DNA of 50,420 nt from Candidatus Dadabacteria bacterium. GTDB lineage: Bacteria; Desulfobacterota_D; UBA1144; Nemesobacterales; Nemesobacteraceae. The notes below the pieces were generated by a model. It saw only the letters and a program-made list of their open reading frames with translations. It was not told where the DNA came from and did no database searches. The stretch lies in the NCBI GenBank assembly GCA_022819805.1, contig JAJEGO010000061.1, forward strand, positions 1-50,420, written 5' to 3'. Positions 1 through 8,614 of the stretch are shown piece after piece (the stretch's first letter is position 1; the number at the start of each line of letters is the position of its first letter). The position numbers were made by a program, and so were the translations under genes.

Positions 1-225
1 AAAGGCTTCGGGGTTATCTGTTTGGGCTTTGACGAGAACTTCTCCTTGGTTCTCAAGAGAGCCCCGAAAATCTCCCGCGAGCATGTTTCCATCTCGCTCG
101 TATGTTGAGCTGTTAAGGATAAAGAGGATTTCCGTTCTTTCCCCGTTTCTCACTTCGCAGTCTATCGACACTATCCCCTCCGGGATCTCTATGTCGGCTA
201 CGAACCTTAGGTTTTTTTCCTGCAT
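1..225 (-). CDS. Partial hypothetical protein (N-terminal 75 residues)
   Basis: Reading the minus strand from an ATG at 225 gives an uninterrupted frame to the window edge, beginning MQEKNLRFVADIEIPEG and containing a run of beta-strand-like sequence (VSIDCEVRNGERTEILFIL). The start lies 11 bases after the ispH stop, so the two genes are probably co-transcribed. I do not recognise the family; the visible part has no signal peptide or membrane segment and looks like the start of a soluble beta-rich protein. The C-terminus lies outside the window. Confidence 0.6.
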   Translation of the reverse strand, partial: MQEKNLRFVADIEIPEGIVSIDCEVRNGERTEILFILNSSTYERDGNMLAGDFRGSLENQGEVLVKAQTDNPEAF

Positions 226-236
226 TTTCGCTGAAC

Positions 237-1178
237 TCAGCCGGTTGAGAATTCAAGCGAGTGAGGGAAGGGAAATTTGGTGGACTCCTCCTTCAAGCTG
301 AACTCTTCGAAAGCGGTGGCTCCCAGATCCTTTAGCTTTGAGAGCAGTTCTTCAATTATCACCTCGGGGGTTGACGCACCGGAACTTATCCCCACGGTTA
401 TGTCCCGCTCAAGCGTTCCCACGTTGTCGAGCCCGTCTGTGTCTTCAATAAGGTAGGCATCTTTGACGCCGCAGGATTTGGCGACTTCGACGAGCCTGTT
501 TGAATTTGAACTTTCAGGAGACCCGACGATAAAGATGACGTCTGAGATCTCGGCGAGCTTCTTTACGGCGTCCTGGCGGTTCTGGGTCGCATAGCAGATA
601 TCGAGCTTCGAGGGTTTTGCTATTTTCGGAAAGCGTTTCTCAAGCGCGGTCACTATTTCCTTAGTGTCGTCGACGCTGAGAGTGGTCTGCGTAACGTAGG
701 CTACTCTTTCTGGATCTGGAACATGAACTGAGAGGGCCTCGCTTACCGATTCCACCACCACTACACTTTCGGGTGCCTCGCCCTTTGTTCCTATGACTTC
801 AACGTGATCCCTGTGACCCACGAGTATTATCGTGTACCCGATTTCGGAGTAGTTTCTTACCTCGTTGTGGACCTTGGTAACAAGCGGACAGACGGCGTCT
901 ACTATCTGAAAACCTCGTTCCTTGGCTTCGTTAATGACCGCCGGGCTTACACCGTGGGCACTGAAAATTACCCGCGCCTCAGGGTCTTCGATTTCACCCA
1001 GATCCTCGACGAAAACAGCGCCCTTCTCTTTTAGGGAATCGACGACCCTTTTGTTGTGCACTATGGCGTGGCGGACATAGATCGGAGGGCCGTACATTTC
1101 AAGGGCCCTTTCGACTATCTCAATCGCCCTTTCCACTCCGGCGCAGAATCCTCTGGGTTTTGCAACTACAACTCGCAT
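237..1178 (-). CDS. ispH: 4-hydroxy-3-methylbut-2-enyl diphosphate reductase (IspH/LytB)
   Basis: This is the last enzyme of the MEP isoprenoid pathway; it reduces HMBPP to IPP and DMAPP with a 4Fe-4S cluster in the cytoplasm. The three conserved cluster cysteines are visible at C12 (in RGFCAGVERAI), C97 (in DAVCPLVTKVH) and C195 (in ICYATQNRQ), and the length of 313 residues matches the family (about 315). The frame is open further upstream, to 1217, but the ATG at 1178 puts MRVVVAKPRGFCAGV at the usual family N-terminus, so it is preferred; no strong ribosome binding site precedes it. The gene is divergent from pyrF and is followed closely by an unknown gene at the window edge. Confidence 0.97.
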   Translation of the reverse strand: MRVVVAKPRGFCAGVERAIEIVERALEMYGPPIYVRHAIVHNKRVVDSLKEKGAVFVEDLGEIEDPEARVIFSAHGVSPAVINEAKERGFQIVDAVCPLVTKVHNEVRNYSEIGYTIILVGHRDHVEVIGTKGEAPESVVVVESVSEALSVHVPDPERVAYVTQTTLSVDDTKEIVTALEKRFPKIAKPSKLDICYATQNRQDAVKKLAEISDVIFIVGSPESSNSNRLVEVAKSCGVKDAYLIEDTDGLDNVGTLERDITVGISSGASTPEVIIEELLSKLKDLGATAFEEFSLKEESTKFPFPHSLEFSTG

Positions 1179-1354
1179 GTAACCGTAGATGATAACGCCG
1201 TGGCAAAAGAGGGTCAAGCAGCATTGGCTTCCTAGGAGGATAGCAAAAACTGGACCGTACTCCCGAGCGTGACGTGCGTTTGCCGGGTATGCTTTATCCC
1301 GCCTGCGGTCTGGGACATCTGACCGGAAAAACGCAAGGAGAGGAATTCAGGCTT

Positions 1355-2098
1355 ATGGCAGCGGAAAATAACGGAAAAAGCACTGCGCAGGGTCGCGAGA
1401 GGCTTATAATAGCGCTTGACTTTGACTCAAGGGAGGAAGCCCTTGCCCTGGTGGAGCTTCTCGGCGAAAGGGTCGGGATATACAAGGTCGGGTATCAGCT
1501 CTTTATGCGCGAGGGTATGGTTTTCGTAAAGGAGCTTGTGGAGCTTGGAAAGAAGGTGTTTCTCGATCTTAAAATGGGAGACATAGACCGTACCATTGCT
1601 GCTGCGCTTCGAGCGGTGCCTGAGGGGGTTGAGTTTGTTACCATAAACGGCGGAAAGGCCACCGTGGCCGCCGCGAAGGAAGGTCGCGGCGAGAGAGACC
1701 GCCCGCTTGTTCTTTCCCTCACTTTTCTCTCAAGTCTTAACCAGGATGATCTCAGGGCACTTATGATGAACGAGGATCTCGAACTCGATGAGTACATAAG
1801 GGTCTTTACGCGAAGGTCAATTGAAGCCGGCTGTGACGGGGTCGTGGCTTCTGGGGAATCGATACGGGAAATCAGGCGGGAATTTGGGAACCAGCTGGTA
1901 ATAGTTGCCCCTGGAATACGCCCGGAGGGAGAGAGCAGAAACGATCACAAAAGGGCACTTACTCCAACGATTGCTATTGAGTACGGAGCCGATTATCTGG
2001 TTGTGGGACGCCCGGTTACACAGGCGCAAAACAGCCTTGAAGTTGTGGATAACCTGATAGACGAAGTAAGCCGCGCCGTTGCCGACAAACAGGGTTAA
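1355..2098 (+). CDS. pyrF: Orotidine 5'-phosphate decarboxylase
   Basis: The enzyme decarboxylates OMP to UMP, the last step of de novo pyrimidine synthesis. Residues of the active site are visible: D22 in LIIALDF, K44 in YKVGYQLF and K73/D76 in DLKMGDIDRT (family pattern DxKxxDI). The phosphate-binding C-terminal motifs IVAPGIRPEG and VVGRPVTQA are present. The frame is open upstream to 1274, but the ATG at 1355 follows a purine-rich AAGGAGAGG tract and gives 247 residues, close to the family norm. Neighbours are divergent ispH and a convergent metallo-hydrolase. No other pyrimidine genes are nearby. Confidence 0.95.
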   Translation: MAAENNGKSTAQGRERLIIALDFDSREEALALVELLGERVGIYKVGYQLFMREGMVFVKELVELGKKVFLDLKMGDIDRTIAAALRAVPEGVEFVTINGGKATVAAAKEGRGERDRPLVLSLTFLSSLNQDDLRALMMNEDLELDEYIRVFTRRSIEAGCDGVVASGESIREIRREFGNQLVIVAPGIRPEGESRNDHKRALTPTIAIEYGADYLVVGRPVTQAQNSLEVVDNLIDEVSRAVADKQG

Positions 2099-2116
2099 GG
2101 GATCTATTGATCCTTA
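2096..2116. terminator. Possible hairpin between convergent genes
   Basis: A TAAGGGATC / GATCCTTA inverted repeat with a TATT loop and one bulged G sits exactly between the convergent pyrF and RNase Z-like genes. It has no long T run, so it would be a weak or bidirectional terminator at best. Confidence 0.3.
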
Positions 2117-2875
2117 CTATGTGACAATCTCCATCAGGTCCTCGGCGACTATTATTTCCGTTTCGCTGTTTCCCGAAAGCGTTTTTATTTCTTCCGGCAG
2201 ATTTCTTCCGTCCATTGACGGATAAAGATGCGAGAGCACCATCTTTTTCGGACTGCTTTCCCGGAGGATCTCAGCTATGTCGGAAGGAGTCATGTGAACA
2301 GCTATTTTCTCTGAATCAGGAAGCGCGCATTCCGTGATGAATATGTCCGCATCCGAGGCCACCTTGCAAAGCCCGGGGAAATAGCCCGTGTCTCCCGTGT
2401 AAACGATTTTCTTTCCGCCGGAACGTACAACATAGCCGATGCTGTTTTCAGTGTGAACGGTTTTGAAGGTCTGTATTTCAAGACCGCCGATTTTCTGCTT
2501 CTTTTTCCCTATTTCATGGATTTCCACTAGCTTTGGCCTTACCCACTCGCCGTAGGGTGAGCGCAGTTTTTCAACAAATTCCGAGAACCCCTCGGGTCCC
2601 CATATTCCAAGAGGTTTTTCTCTTTTTTTCCCGTAGGGATGCCTCGTGGCGAAAAGAAGGGGGATAAGGTCTGAGGTGTGGTCGGGGTGAAAATGGGTTA
2701 TGAAAACGTTGTTGATCCCGAGGTAGTCGACCCCTATTTTCTCCAGTTTCCATACCGTGCCGTTTCCGCAGTCAAAAAGAACAGATCCGGCATCGGTGCT
2801 CAAAAGGTATCCGGAAGAGCCTCTTTTCTTATGGGGCACGCAGGTGCCCGAACCCAGAACGGTAAGTTTCACCAT
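2117..2875 (-). CDS. Metallo-beta-lactamase fold hydrolase, ribonuclease Z-like
   Basis: The 252-residue protein has the metallo-beta-lactamase signature HFHPDH at 61-66 (HxHxDH), preceded by the N-terminal LTVLGSGTCVP strand-turn typical of the RNase Z/ElaC and PhnP-like branch. The later motifs YTGDTGY and ITECALPD, and an SHLYP histidine near the C-terminus, complete the expected two-metal site. Members process tRNA 3' ends or hydrolyse phosphodiesters; the exact substrate cannot be read from sequence, because the exosite arm of true RNase Z is not obvious. It is convergent with pyrF and divergent from the SAM hydroxide adenosyltransferase gene. Confidence 0.88.
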   Translation of the reverse strand: MVKLTVLGSGTCVPHKKRGSSGYLLSTDAGSVLFDCGNGTVWKLEKIGVDYLGINNVFITHFHPDHTSDLIPLLFATRHPYGKKREKPLGIWGPEGFSEFVEKLRSPYGEWVRPKLVEIHEIGKKKQKIGGLEIQTFKTVHTENSIGYVVRSGGKKIVYTGDTGYFPGLCKVASDADIFITECALPDSEKIAVHMTPSDIAEILRESSPKKMVLSHLYPSMDGRNLPEEIKTLSGNSETEIIVAEDLMEIVT

Positions 2876-2930
2876 CTCACTTGATATAATCCCGTCTCCG
2901 CTCCATAATTTTACTCGCGGAGCTGTTTAG

Positions 2931-3713
2931 ATGGGAAACATTATAACACTGACAACCGATTTCGGGTTAAGGGATCATTACGTGGGAGTTATGAAGGGGG
3001 TAATGCTTTCCGTAAATGAAAACGCCAACCCGGTTGACATAACCCACTGCATTGACTCTCACGATATTCGCGCCGCGTCTTTCGTCATAGGAAATTCATA
3101 CCGGTATTTTCCGGAAAAGACCGTGCATCTGGCTGTTGTCGATCCCGGAGTCGGAAGCGAACGAAGACCCCTTGCGGTTTCGGCCGACGGTCATTTTTTC
3201 GTAGGGCCCGATAACGGCGTTTTCAGCTCGGTCATTCGTTCCTGTGAAGATTTCTGCGCCCGCGAGATAAAAAACAGCGACTACCTGCTCAAGGAGATAA
3301 GTTCTACTTTTCATGGAAGGGACATATTCGCTCCGGTTGCGGCGCATCTCTCGCTCGGGGTTTCGTTCTCAGAGATCGGACCGCAGGTCCAGAACCCCGA
3401 AGTTCTCCCCAGCGACGGATACTCGATAAACGGAAACGAAGTCCGCGGAACCGTCGTTTACACCGACAAGTTCGGAAACCTCGTAACCAGCATACCGACA
3501 GAGGCCGTGGGCGGCGGGGCCGGGGCTTCGGTGAGCGTTGGAGGGAAGCGGGTCGCGGGAATTTCTGAGTCGTATTCCTCTGTGGAACCCGGAGAGATAC
3601 TTGCCGTCGGAGGAAGTTGCGGATATATCGAGATATCGGTTAATCAGGGCCGGGCGTGTGATATTTTCGGCGAAGCTCCTCCGGAAGTCATTATTGTTCG
3701 GGAGGAGAGCTGA
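2931..3713 (+). CDS. S-adenosyl-L-methionine hydroxide adenosyltransferase (DUF62 family)
   Basis: The 260-residue protein begins IITLTTDFGLRDHYVGVMKG and contains VVDPGVGSERRPLAV and FVGPDNGVFS, the hallmark segments of the SAM hydroxide adenosyltransferase (DUF62) family related to fluorinases. Members hydrolyse SAM to adenosine and methionine. The C-terminal beta-barrel begins around GTVVYTDKFGNLVTSI. It starts a tight row with rluD (8-base gap) and pgeF (4-base overlap), so the three genes are likely one transcript. A TATAAT-like hexamer lies at 2885-2890, without a convincing -35. Confidence 0.92.
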   Translation: MGNIITLTTDFGLRDHYVGVMKGVMLSVNENANPVDITHCIDSHDIRAASFVIGNSYRYFPEKTVHLAVVDPGVGSERRPLAVSADGHFFVGPDNGVFSSVIRSCEDFCAREIKNSDYLLKEISSTFHGRDIFAPVAAHLSLGVSFSEIGPQVQNPEVLPSDGYSINGNEVRGTVVYTDKFGNLVTSIPTEAVGGGAGASVSVGGKRVAGISESYSSVEPGEILAVGGSCGYIEISVNQGRACDIFGEAPPEVIIVREES

Positions 3714-3721
3714 GAGGAATT

Positions 3722-4678
3722 ATGGAACCCACCGAAGAAAAGAACGTGGTGGAAATACCCCAGGAGTTCGCTGGACAAAGAGCGGATGTGTTTCTCTCGG
3801 GTTTTCTGACGGAACTTAGCCGCTCGAGCATAAAAAAGCACATAGAGCGGGGAAACATACTTATTGACCGCAAAACGTTTAAGCCCTCTAAGATCATAAG
3901 CGGGGGAGAGAGCCTGAGCGTGAACATTCCGCCTCCCGAGCCGTGCGGCGTCGAGGGAGAGGAAATCGATATCGAGGTTATTTACGAAGACCGCGACATG
4001 ATCGTCGTCAATAAACCGGCCGGCATGGTGGTTCATCCTGGGGCGGGGGTGGCGGGCGGCACCCTTGTAAACGCTCTTGTGCATATGTGCAAGGATCTTT
4101 CGGGGATAGGAGGCGAGATGCGTCCCGGAATTGTGCACCGCCTTGATAAGGAAACCTCGGGGATCATGGTCGTTGCGAAGAACGACCGCGCGCACAAAAG
4201 TCTTTCCGAGCAGTTCAAGAGCAGGGAAACGAAAAAAGAATACGTGGCTATTGTTTCTGGGGAGATGAAAAAAAGTTCAGGGGTTTTCAGTTCTCCGATA
4301 GGAAGAAGTCCCTCGAACAGGGTGAAAATGACCTCTTTTTCCAAAGCCGGAAGAGATGCCGAGACCCGCTGGGAAGTGGTCGAGAGGCTGCGCGGGACGA
4401 CGCTTGTGAGCGTCTGGCCCAAGACCGGAAGAACCCACCAGATAAGGGTTCATTTTTCCGAAAACGGGTTTCCCGTTCTTGCTGATAAGGTTTACGGAGG
4501 CAAAAAGAGCCGCCCGGGAAATTTCGGGGCCGCGGGAGCATTGATAAAAAGACATGCCCTTCACGCAAAAAGTCTCGGATTCACTCACCCGGTTACGGGG
4601 AAACGTATTGAGTCCTCAGCGGAAATCCCCGAAGATATGGTTTCCGTGATCGATTTTTTAAGGAGGCGGGACGGATGA
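3722..4678 (+). CDS. rluD: 23S rRNA pseudouridine synthase, RluD/RluA family
   Basis: The protein converts uridines to pseudouridine in 23S rRNA. An N-terminal S4 RNA-binding domain spans about residues 17-70 (RADVFLSGFLTELSRSSIKKHIERG), followed by the catalytic domain with HRLDKETSG at 139-147, whose D142 is the nucleophile, and the KTGRTHQIRVH motif. The length of 318 residues fits RluD (about 326). RluD is the closest named member, but RluA-family paralogues share these motifs. Its stop overlaps the pgeF start by four bases, and rluD-pgeF adjacency is common in bacteria, which supports the name. Confidence 0.9.
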   Translation: MEPTEEKNVVEIPQEFAGQRADVFLSGFLTELSRSSIKKHIERGNILIDRKTFKPSKIISGGESLSVNIPPPEPCGVEGEEIDIEVIYEDRDMIVVNKPAGMVVHPGAGVAGGTLVNALVHMCKDLSGIGGEMRPGIVHRLDKETSGIMVVAKNDRAHKSLSEQFKSRETKKEYVAIVSGEMKKSSGVFSSPIGRSPSNRVKMTSFSKAGRDAETRWEVVERLRGTTLVSVWPKTGRTHQIRVHFSENGFPVLADKVYGGKKSRPGNFGAAGALIKRHALHAKSLGFTHPVTGKRIESSAEIPEDMVSVIDFLRRRDG

Positions 4679-5349
4679 GGGTCTTTCGTTCTGCCCTGCT
4701 TGAGAGATATAGCAGCCTGATTCACGGCTTCGTGCATGATCCGGGGGGGGCGGATCTTCCGAAGATCTCCTCCGCCCACGGGCTTGAGAGTATCCTTACC
4801 GTGAATCAGATTCACGGCAATTCCGTTTTTTTTGCCGATTGCGCTACGGGGAAAGAACTTCCCGAAGCTGACTCGATAGTTACGCGGCGAAAGGGGGTCG
4901 GGGTCGGGGTTGTTACGGCTGACTGCGTCCCCGTTCTTCTCTGTTTCCCCGATTCAGGGTGTATCTGTGCTGTCCACGCTGGGTGGCGCGGAACTTCCCT
5001 GCGTGTGGTTAAAAACTGTCTTGAGGCCGTTTGCGAGAAATATTCCTTGAGTGCGCAGGATGCTGTGGCGGCAATAGGTCCGGCCATAGGGGGATGCTGC
5101 TATGAGGTTCGAGGCGACGTGGCGTCGCGATTTGTCTCGGGGTTCGGCGACGGGGACTGGCTTTACGAAAAAGGGGACGGGAAATTCCTTCTAGATCTTG
5201 TGGAACTTAACAGAATCGAGCTTCGCGACGCGGGGGTTTCAGAAATCGAGACAATAGACATGTGCACCTGCTGTCAGGATCTTCCTTCGTACAGAAGAGA
5301 CGGTTCCGGTACGGACAAGATGATCAGTTTTGTCGGGATCTCTCCTTAG
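4675..5349 (+). CDS. pgeF: PgeF/YfiH family protein (laccase domain, multicopper-oxidase-like)
   Basis: The 224-residue protein carries the three metal ligands of the YfiH family: H47 in VNQIHGN, C84 in VTADCVPVLL and H101 in VHAGWRG, plus the AAIGPAIGGCCYEV and TCCQDLPSYRRDG segments. In E. coli this family acts as a peptidoglycan editing factor that corrects UDP-MurNAc charged with L-Ser; other members show polyphenol oxidase or purine nucleoside activity. The ATG overlaps the rluD stop (ATGA) and follows an AGGAGG site, so translation is likely coupled. Confidence 0.92.
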   Translation: MRVFRSALLERYSSLIHGFVHDPGGADLPKISSAHGLESILTVNQIHGNSVFFADCATGKELPEADSIVTRRKGVGVGVVTADCVPVLLCFPDSGCICAVHAGWRGTSLRVVKNCLEAVCEKYSLSAQDAVAAIGPAIGGCCYEVRGDVASRFVSGFGDGDWLYEKGDGKFLLDLVELNRIELRDAGVSEIETIDMCTCCQDLPSYRRDGSGTDKMISFVGISP

Positions 5350-5404
5350 TTTCCGCTAAAGACCTTTCGCGCCGAGACGGAACGCAGCACTCCGGGGGAT
5401 TGGG

Positions 5405-5875
5405 TCAGCTTTGGTCTTTCGTTTCCCGATACAGAGTTTCTGCACGAAGTTTTAATGCCACGCCTACATCGCTAAAACCGCGGCGCATATAACCGCCGAA
5501 CAGCAGCGAGACGATTGGTGAAAACACACCGCTCAACAGGTCGACATTATGGTAGCTGCAACTGGTATCACTTATAGCTTCCAGATGCTGCTCTCGCACC
5601 GCAAGCAAAAACCAGGAAGCTCCGAATTCCCTGCTCCAGGCAATAAGGCGTGGTTTTTCAAATGCACATACACGTTCGGTTATTCTGAATTTTGTGGGTC
5701 CCATTCTTACCAGCAGATGAGCGGGCGACCCAATTTTAAAATCGGTTCTGGCTCGAGATGTGAATGGATTCCACTCGCCATATTTTTCAACGTCGGTCAG
5801 GACGCCCCAAACGAAGTCGATGGGTGCGTTGATCTGAATGCGGTCTGTACATACGCTAAAATTACTCATGCCCAC
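5405..5875 (-). CDS. SRPBCC (START/polyketide cyclase-like) family protein
   Basis: The 156-residue protein reads as one SRPBCC helix-grip domain. The N-terminal strand with the family hallmark INAPIDFVWGVLTDVEKYGEWNPF is followed by alternating strands and a C-terminal amphipathic helix (YMRRGFSDVGVALKLRAE). Members bind hydrophobic ligands; no ligand can be assigned. It is the last gene of a minus-strand trio and overlaps the 3' end of the upstream dehydrogenase gene by 14 bases, so the two are translationally linked. A second ATG at 5869 could be the start instead. Confidence 0.8.
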   Translation of the reverse strand: MGMSNFSVCTDRIQINAPIDFVWGVLTDVEKYGEWNPFTSRARTDFKIGSPAHLLVRMGPTKFRITERVCAFEKPRLIAWSREFGASWFLLAVREQHLEAISDTSCSYHNVDLLSGVFSPIVSLLFGGYMRRGFSDVGVALKLRAETLYRETKDQS

Positions 5876-6866
5876 CTCTGCTGTTTTTAACTAGGGTCCT
5901 AACCCATGCATCCGAGTTGTCCCATAGAAGCTTTGATACCTTCTGGTCTTTTGTCTCGTCGGATGATTCCGCTATTTCGCAACGTTTGTAATAGTTTCCA
6001 CCTTGAAGCGGGTATTTGCTAGCGCACATCACGGAAGTTTGCGCGCCAAATATCGGGCTTAGCAAGACAAGAGATGCGAGTGAGGAACAGATTTGGTTTA
6101 GAAGGCACCCGATCTTTCCTTTGAACTCTTTAATCTGCGTAAGATTAGTCATAACGGACCCGGGATGCACTGCTACAGATTGGAGGTTGTACTTTTTGGC
6201 AAACCGTCTCTGGATCTCGAAAGTAAAGTGAATTAGCGCTAGTTTTGACAGCCCATAAGCGTCCCAGGAGTGATAGTCTCCGCCGTCGTTAAACATACTC
6301 TTGTTTTTCACCCTGTCGTGCAAGTGGGAAGTCAGGTTGATGATTCGTGAATCTCCGCTTTCCAGGCCAGTCTGCTTAAGAATTGGGAGCAATAAGCTCG
6401 TCAGGTGAAAAGTTCCGAGGAAATTGGTTCGCCAATGAATTTCGAAACCATCTTTTGCCATGGGCGGCTTTTTTGTTGGATTGAGAATATTCTTATGAAT
6501 CCCTGCGTTATTGATAAGTACGTGTAGTTGGTCGTTGTAATTCTTTCGGTACCACGTCGTGAAATTATTAACACTGTCAACATCGCACAGATCCAACGTG
6601 CGGGCTGCAATCTTCTTTTCGTCAGCGCCGATGGTCTGCAAGTCTTTTTTCAGGGAACTTTCCATCAATTCAATATCGTGAGTACTGGTGACAACAACCG
6701 CGGCCCCCCAACTTGCAAGAACCTTGGCCGTTTCGTAACCAATTGAATTAGGAGCAGCACCTGTCACAATGACGTTCCGACTCGACATGTCAACTTCTTC
6801 CGCCATCGGCTTGCTCGTAAACAACTGCAAGATATGAGTTACGGATTTTGAGAACGTGTTAGGCAT
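5862..6866 (-). CDS. Short-chain dehydrogenase/reductase, retinol-dehydrogenase-like
   Basis: The 334-residue protein has a Rossmann cofactor site at residues 32-48 (VIVTGAAPNSIGYETAK, a variant of TGxxxGIG), the LINNAG motif, and the catalytic Tyr-Lys pair in AYGLSKLALIHF. The long C-terminal region and N-terminal extension resemble retinol-dehydrogenase/WWOX-type SDRs rather than the common 250-residue form. The substrate is unknown. It overlaps the SRPBCC gene and follows another SDR gene, suggesting a three-gene operon read from 7978 to 5405. By eye the DNA is more A/T-rich than the flanking housekeeping genes. Confidence 0.85.
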   Translation of the reverse strand: MPNTFSKSVTHILQLFTSKPMAEEVDMSSRNVIVTGAAPNSIGYETAKVLASWGAAVVVTSTHDIELMESSLKKDLQTIGADEKKIAARTLDLCDVDSVNNFTTWYRKNYNDQLHVLINNAGIHKNILNPTKKPPMAKDGFEIHWRTNFLGTFHLTSLLLPILKQTGLESGDSRIINLTSHLHDRVKNKSMFNDGGDYHSWDAYGLSKLALIHFTFEIQRRFAKKYNLQSVAVHPGSVMTNLTQIKEFKGKIGCLLNQICSSLASLVLLSPIFGAQTSVMCASKYPLQGGNYYKRCEIAESSDETKDQKVSKLLWDNSDAWVRTLVKNSRGGHE

Positions 6867-6976
6867 GTTGGAACAACATTATGTCTAAGATGTGGTCTCG
6901 CGTACAACTAAATCCTTATATAACGCAAACGTTCTCCTGGTGCTTGCGCAGCGAGCTGCTATGCAAGTTACAGGGC

Positions 6977-7978
6977 TTACTCCCGGGAATTAGCTACCAA
7001 GGGTTCACTTGCTTCCCACAACCTGGTTCCGTTTTCCTCATCCAGTGCCGTGGGAGACACGGACTTTTGCTGCATTAGATGCAAGTAGATGCCTGTGTCG
7101 GTACCAGCTTCTTCCGCGCAGCATAGGTAAATTACCGGACCGATAGCCTCTTCTGGAGATTGGAAAAAATACCTTAGCAATGGGTTAACTACAGGTTTCA
7201 GAATCGACGGTGTTCCTCGTGAAAGGTTCGTAGCGACGCCTCCGGGACACATTGAGTGAACCGCAACTTCAGTTTCGCTACCTGTGTTCAGACGGCGTGA
7301 GAGTTCGGTTGCGAACATGCACAGAATAAGTTTGCTGATACCGTAATGCTTAAAGCCATCCATGAGTCCATAGTCTGTAATTTCCCCGAAGCGGTCAAAA
7401 TCGATAGTGTGAGAGGACCGATGAGCCTCAGATGAAACGAAGATAATCCGTGGCGTTTTCCCGGCCTGGCTGAATGGAGAAATCACGCCGTCTTTTAACC
7501 ACCGGTCAACCATGATGCGATTCGACAAGAAATGAACCGCGAACATTGCTTCATATCCTTGCGGTGTTTTGGTTGCCTTTTTGGGCATCAAGCCTGCGTT
7601 CAGGACCGCAATATCGATTTTGATGTTGCGGTCGCTCAGACTATCGCAAAGACGGTGTACCGACCGAAGATCCGAGAGGTCTACTTCCATCATTTCTACA
7701 TTCTCGGAACCGGACAGTGTCTTTATTTCGTCGCATGTTTTCGTATGACCGGGTCGACAAGCTAAAATCATGTTTGCGCCACGCCTTGCAAGTTCGGCGG
7801 CGGCGGCTTTGCCCAATCCGCTGTTCGCTCCGGTTATTAGACAGGTTTTGCCGTCGATACGTACGTGCCTTGGAACAGGACTTACTTCCGATACCTTGGG
7901 TTGCTTCAAATCTCGAATTGCTATGGTTATAGCGTCTATGAAAGAACCATCACCCATTTGGTTTGTTTTTCGCTTCAT
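6977..7978 (-). CDS. Short-chain dehydrogenase/reductase, retinol-dehydrogenase-like
   Basis: The 333-residue protein contains the classical SDR motifs: CLITGANSGLGKAAA (cofactor binding), DIAVLNAG, and YGISKLILCMF with the catalytic Tyr and Lys. TGANSGLGK is typical of retinol-dehydrogenase/protochlorophyllide-reductase-like SDRs and suggests a hydrophobic ligand, which is inference. It is the promoter-proximal gene of the trio with the second SDR and the SRPBCC protein. The ATG at 7978 has no clear Shine-Dalgarno sequence; a second ATG at 7957 is possible. Similar length and class to its neighbour suggest an old duplication, but the two sequences differ substantially. Confidence 0.85.
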   Translation of the reverse strand: MKRKTNQMGDGSFIDAITIAIRDLKQPKVSEVSPVPRHVRIDGKTCLITGANSGLGKAAAAELARRGANMILACRPGHTKTCDEIKTLSGSENVEMMEVDLSDLRSVHRLCDSLSDRNIKIDIAVLNAGLMPKKATKTPQGYEAMFAVHFLSNRIMVDRWLKDGVISPFSQAGKTPRIIFVSSEAHRSSHTIDFDRFGEITDYGLMDGFKHYGISKLILCMFATELSRRLNTGSETEVAVHSMCPGGVATNLSRGTPSILKPVVNPLLRYFFQSPEEAIGPVIYLCCAEEAGTDTGIYLHLMQQKSVSPTALDEENGTRLWEASEPLVANSRE

Positions 7979-8074
7979 GGCGAGTTTCTTTGTATTGTTT
8001 TTAGTTCCTTTGTAATTGCTTGAATCTGCATAGACTATTCGAAGGGAATTTTATATTAAATCAATTCCGCATCG

Positions 8075-8104
8075 TTGCCCAAAGATAGGATAATAGTATA
8101 TAAT
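8075..8104 (+). promoter_or_regulatory. Predicted sigma-70-type promoter
   Basis: TTGCCC (8075-8080) and a perfect TATAAT (8099-8104) are separated by 18 bases, placing transcription start about 30 bases before the ATG at 8144. This also argues against starting the following protein at 8075. Confidence 0.5.
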
Positions 8105-8143
8105 TTCCCAAGATATCCATGTAAATCCTCGGAGGAAAAAACA

Positions 8144-8572
8144 ATGAAGATAATGTCTTGGCTCGATTCGGAAGATTACTGGTACATGAATTCCCTTAGC
8201 GAGCAGAACAAGGAAATCAACTACTACGGCTACGTTATGGATGTCGGAGACGAGGAAGATTCAAGCAGGATAAAGATCATGGTGATCGAACTGCAGAGCG
8301 TGAACCTTGTGGTGGGATTCGTTGTTCCTCTGGACATGGACTTGAGCGGACAGATAGACATGGGTTTTATCTGTCAGGAGAGGCCGGACAAGGACGTGCC
8401 GGTTTCGTGCAAGCTTTCAGGAGAAGTAAAGAACCTTAACTACACTGGAGACGACATCCAGAAAATAGAATATGCCGGTCTTTCGCTCGAAAAGTTCTAC
8501 CAGAACAAGGGAGTGAAATTTTATCTTCTCGATCTTCGCCCGGTCTCCGAGCAGAATCAGGACCAACCTTGA
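8144..8572 (+). CDS. Hypothetical protein, 142 residues
   Basis: I do not recognise this family. The ATG at 8144 follows a strong GGAGG at 8131-8135, whereas the longer frame starting at 8075 would begin inside the promoter. The protein (MKIMSWLDSEDYWYMNSL...) has no signal peptide or membrane span. Its middle part alternates hydrophobic strands (RIKIMVIELQSVNLVVGFVVPL) and suggests a small beta-barrel or beta-sandwich with an acidic surface, and the tail is polar. It precedes argG by 42 bases on the same strand and may share its transcript. It differs in style from the acquired cassette just upstream. Confidence 0.7.
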   Translation: MKIMSWLDSEDYWYMNSLSEQNKEINYYGYVMDVGDEEDSSRIKIMVIELQSVNLVVGFVVPLDMDLSGQIDMGFICQERPDKDVPVSCKLSGEVKNLNYTGDDIQKIEYAGLSLEKFYQNKGVKFYLLDLRPVSEQNQDQP

Positions 8573-8614
8573 TTAAGCTTTCCGTAAGCGAAGAAATCCC
8601 GGAGCAACCGTAAA

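Noticed and set aside
3644-4195. 183-codon minus-strand frame across the SAM hydroxide adenosyltransferase and rluD genes
   Set aside because: It is antisense to two well-supported genes and has no recognisable domain.
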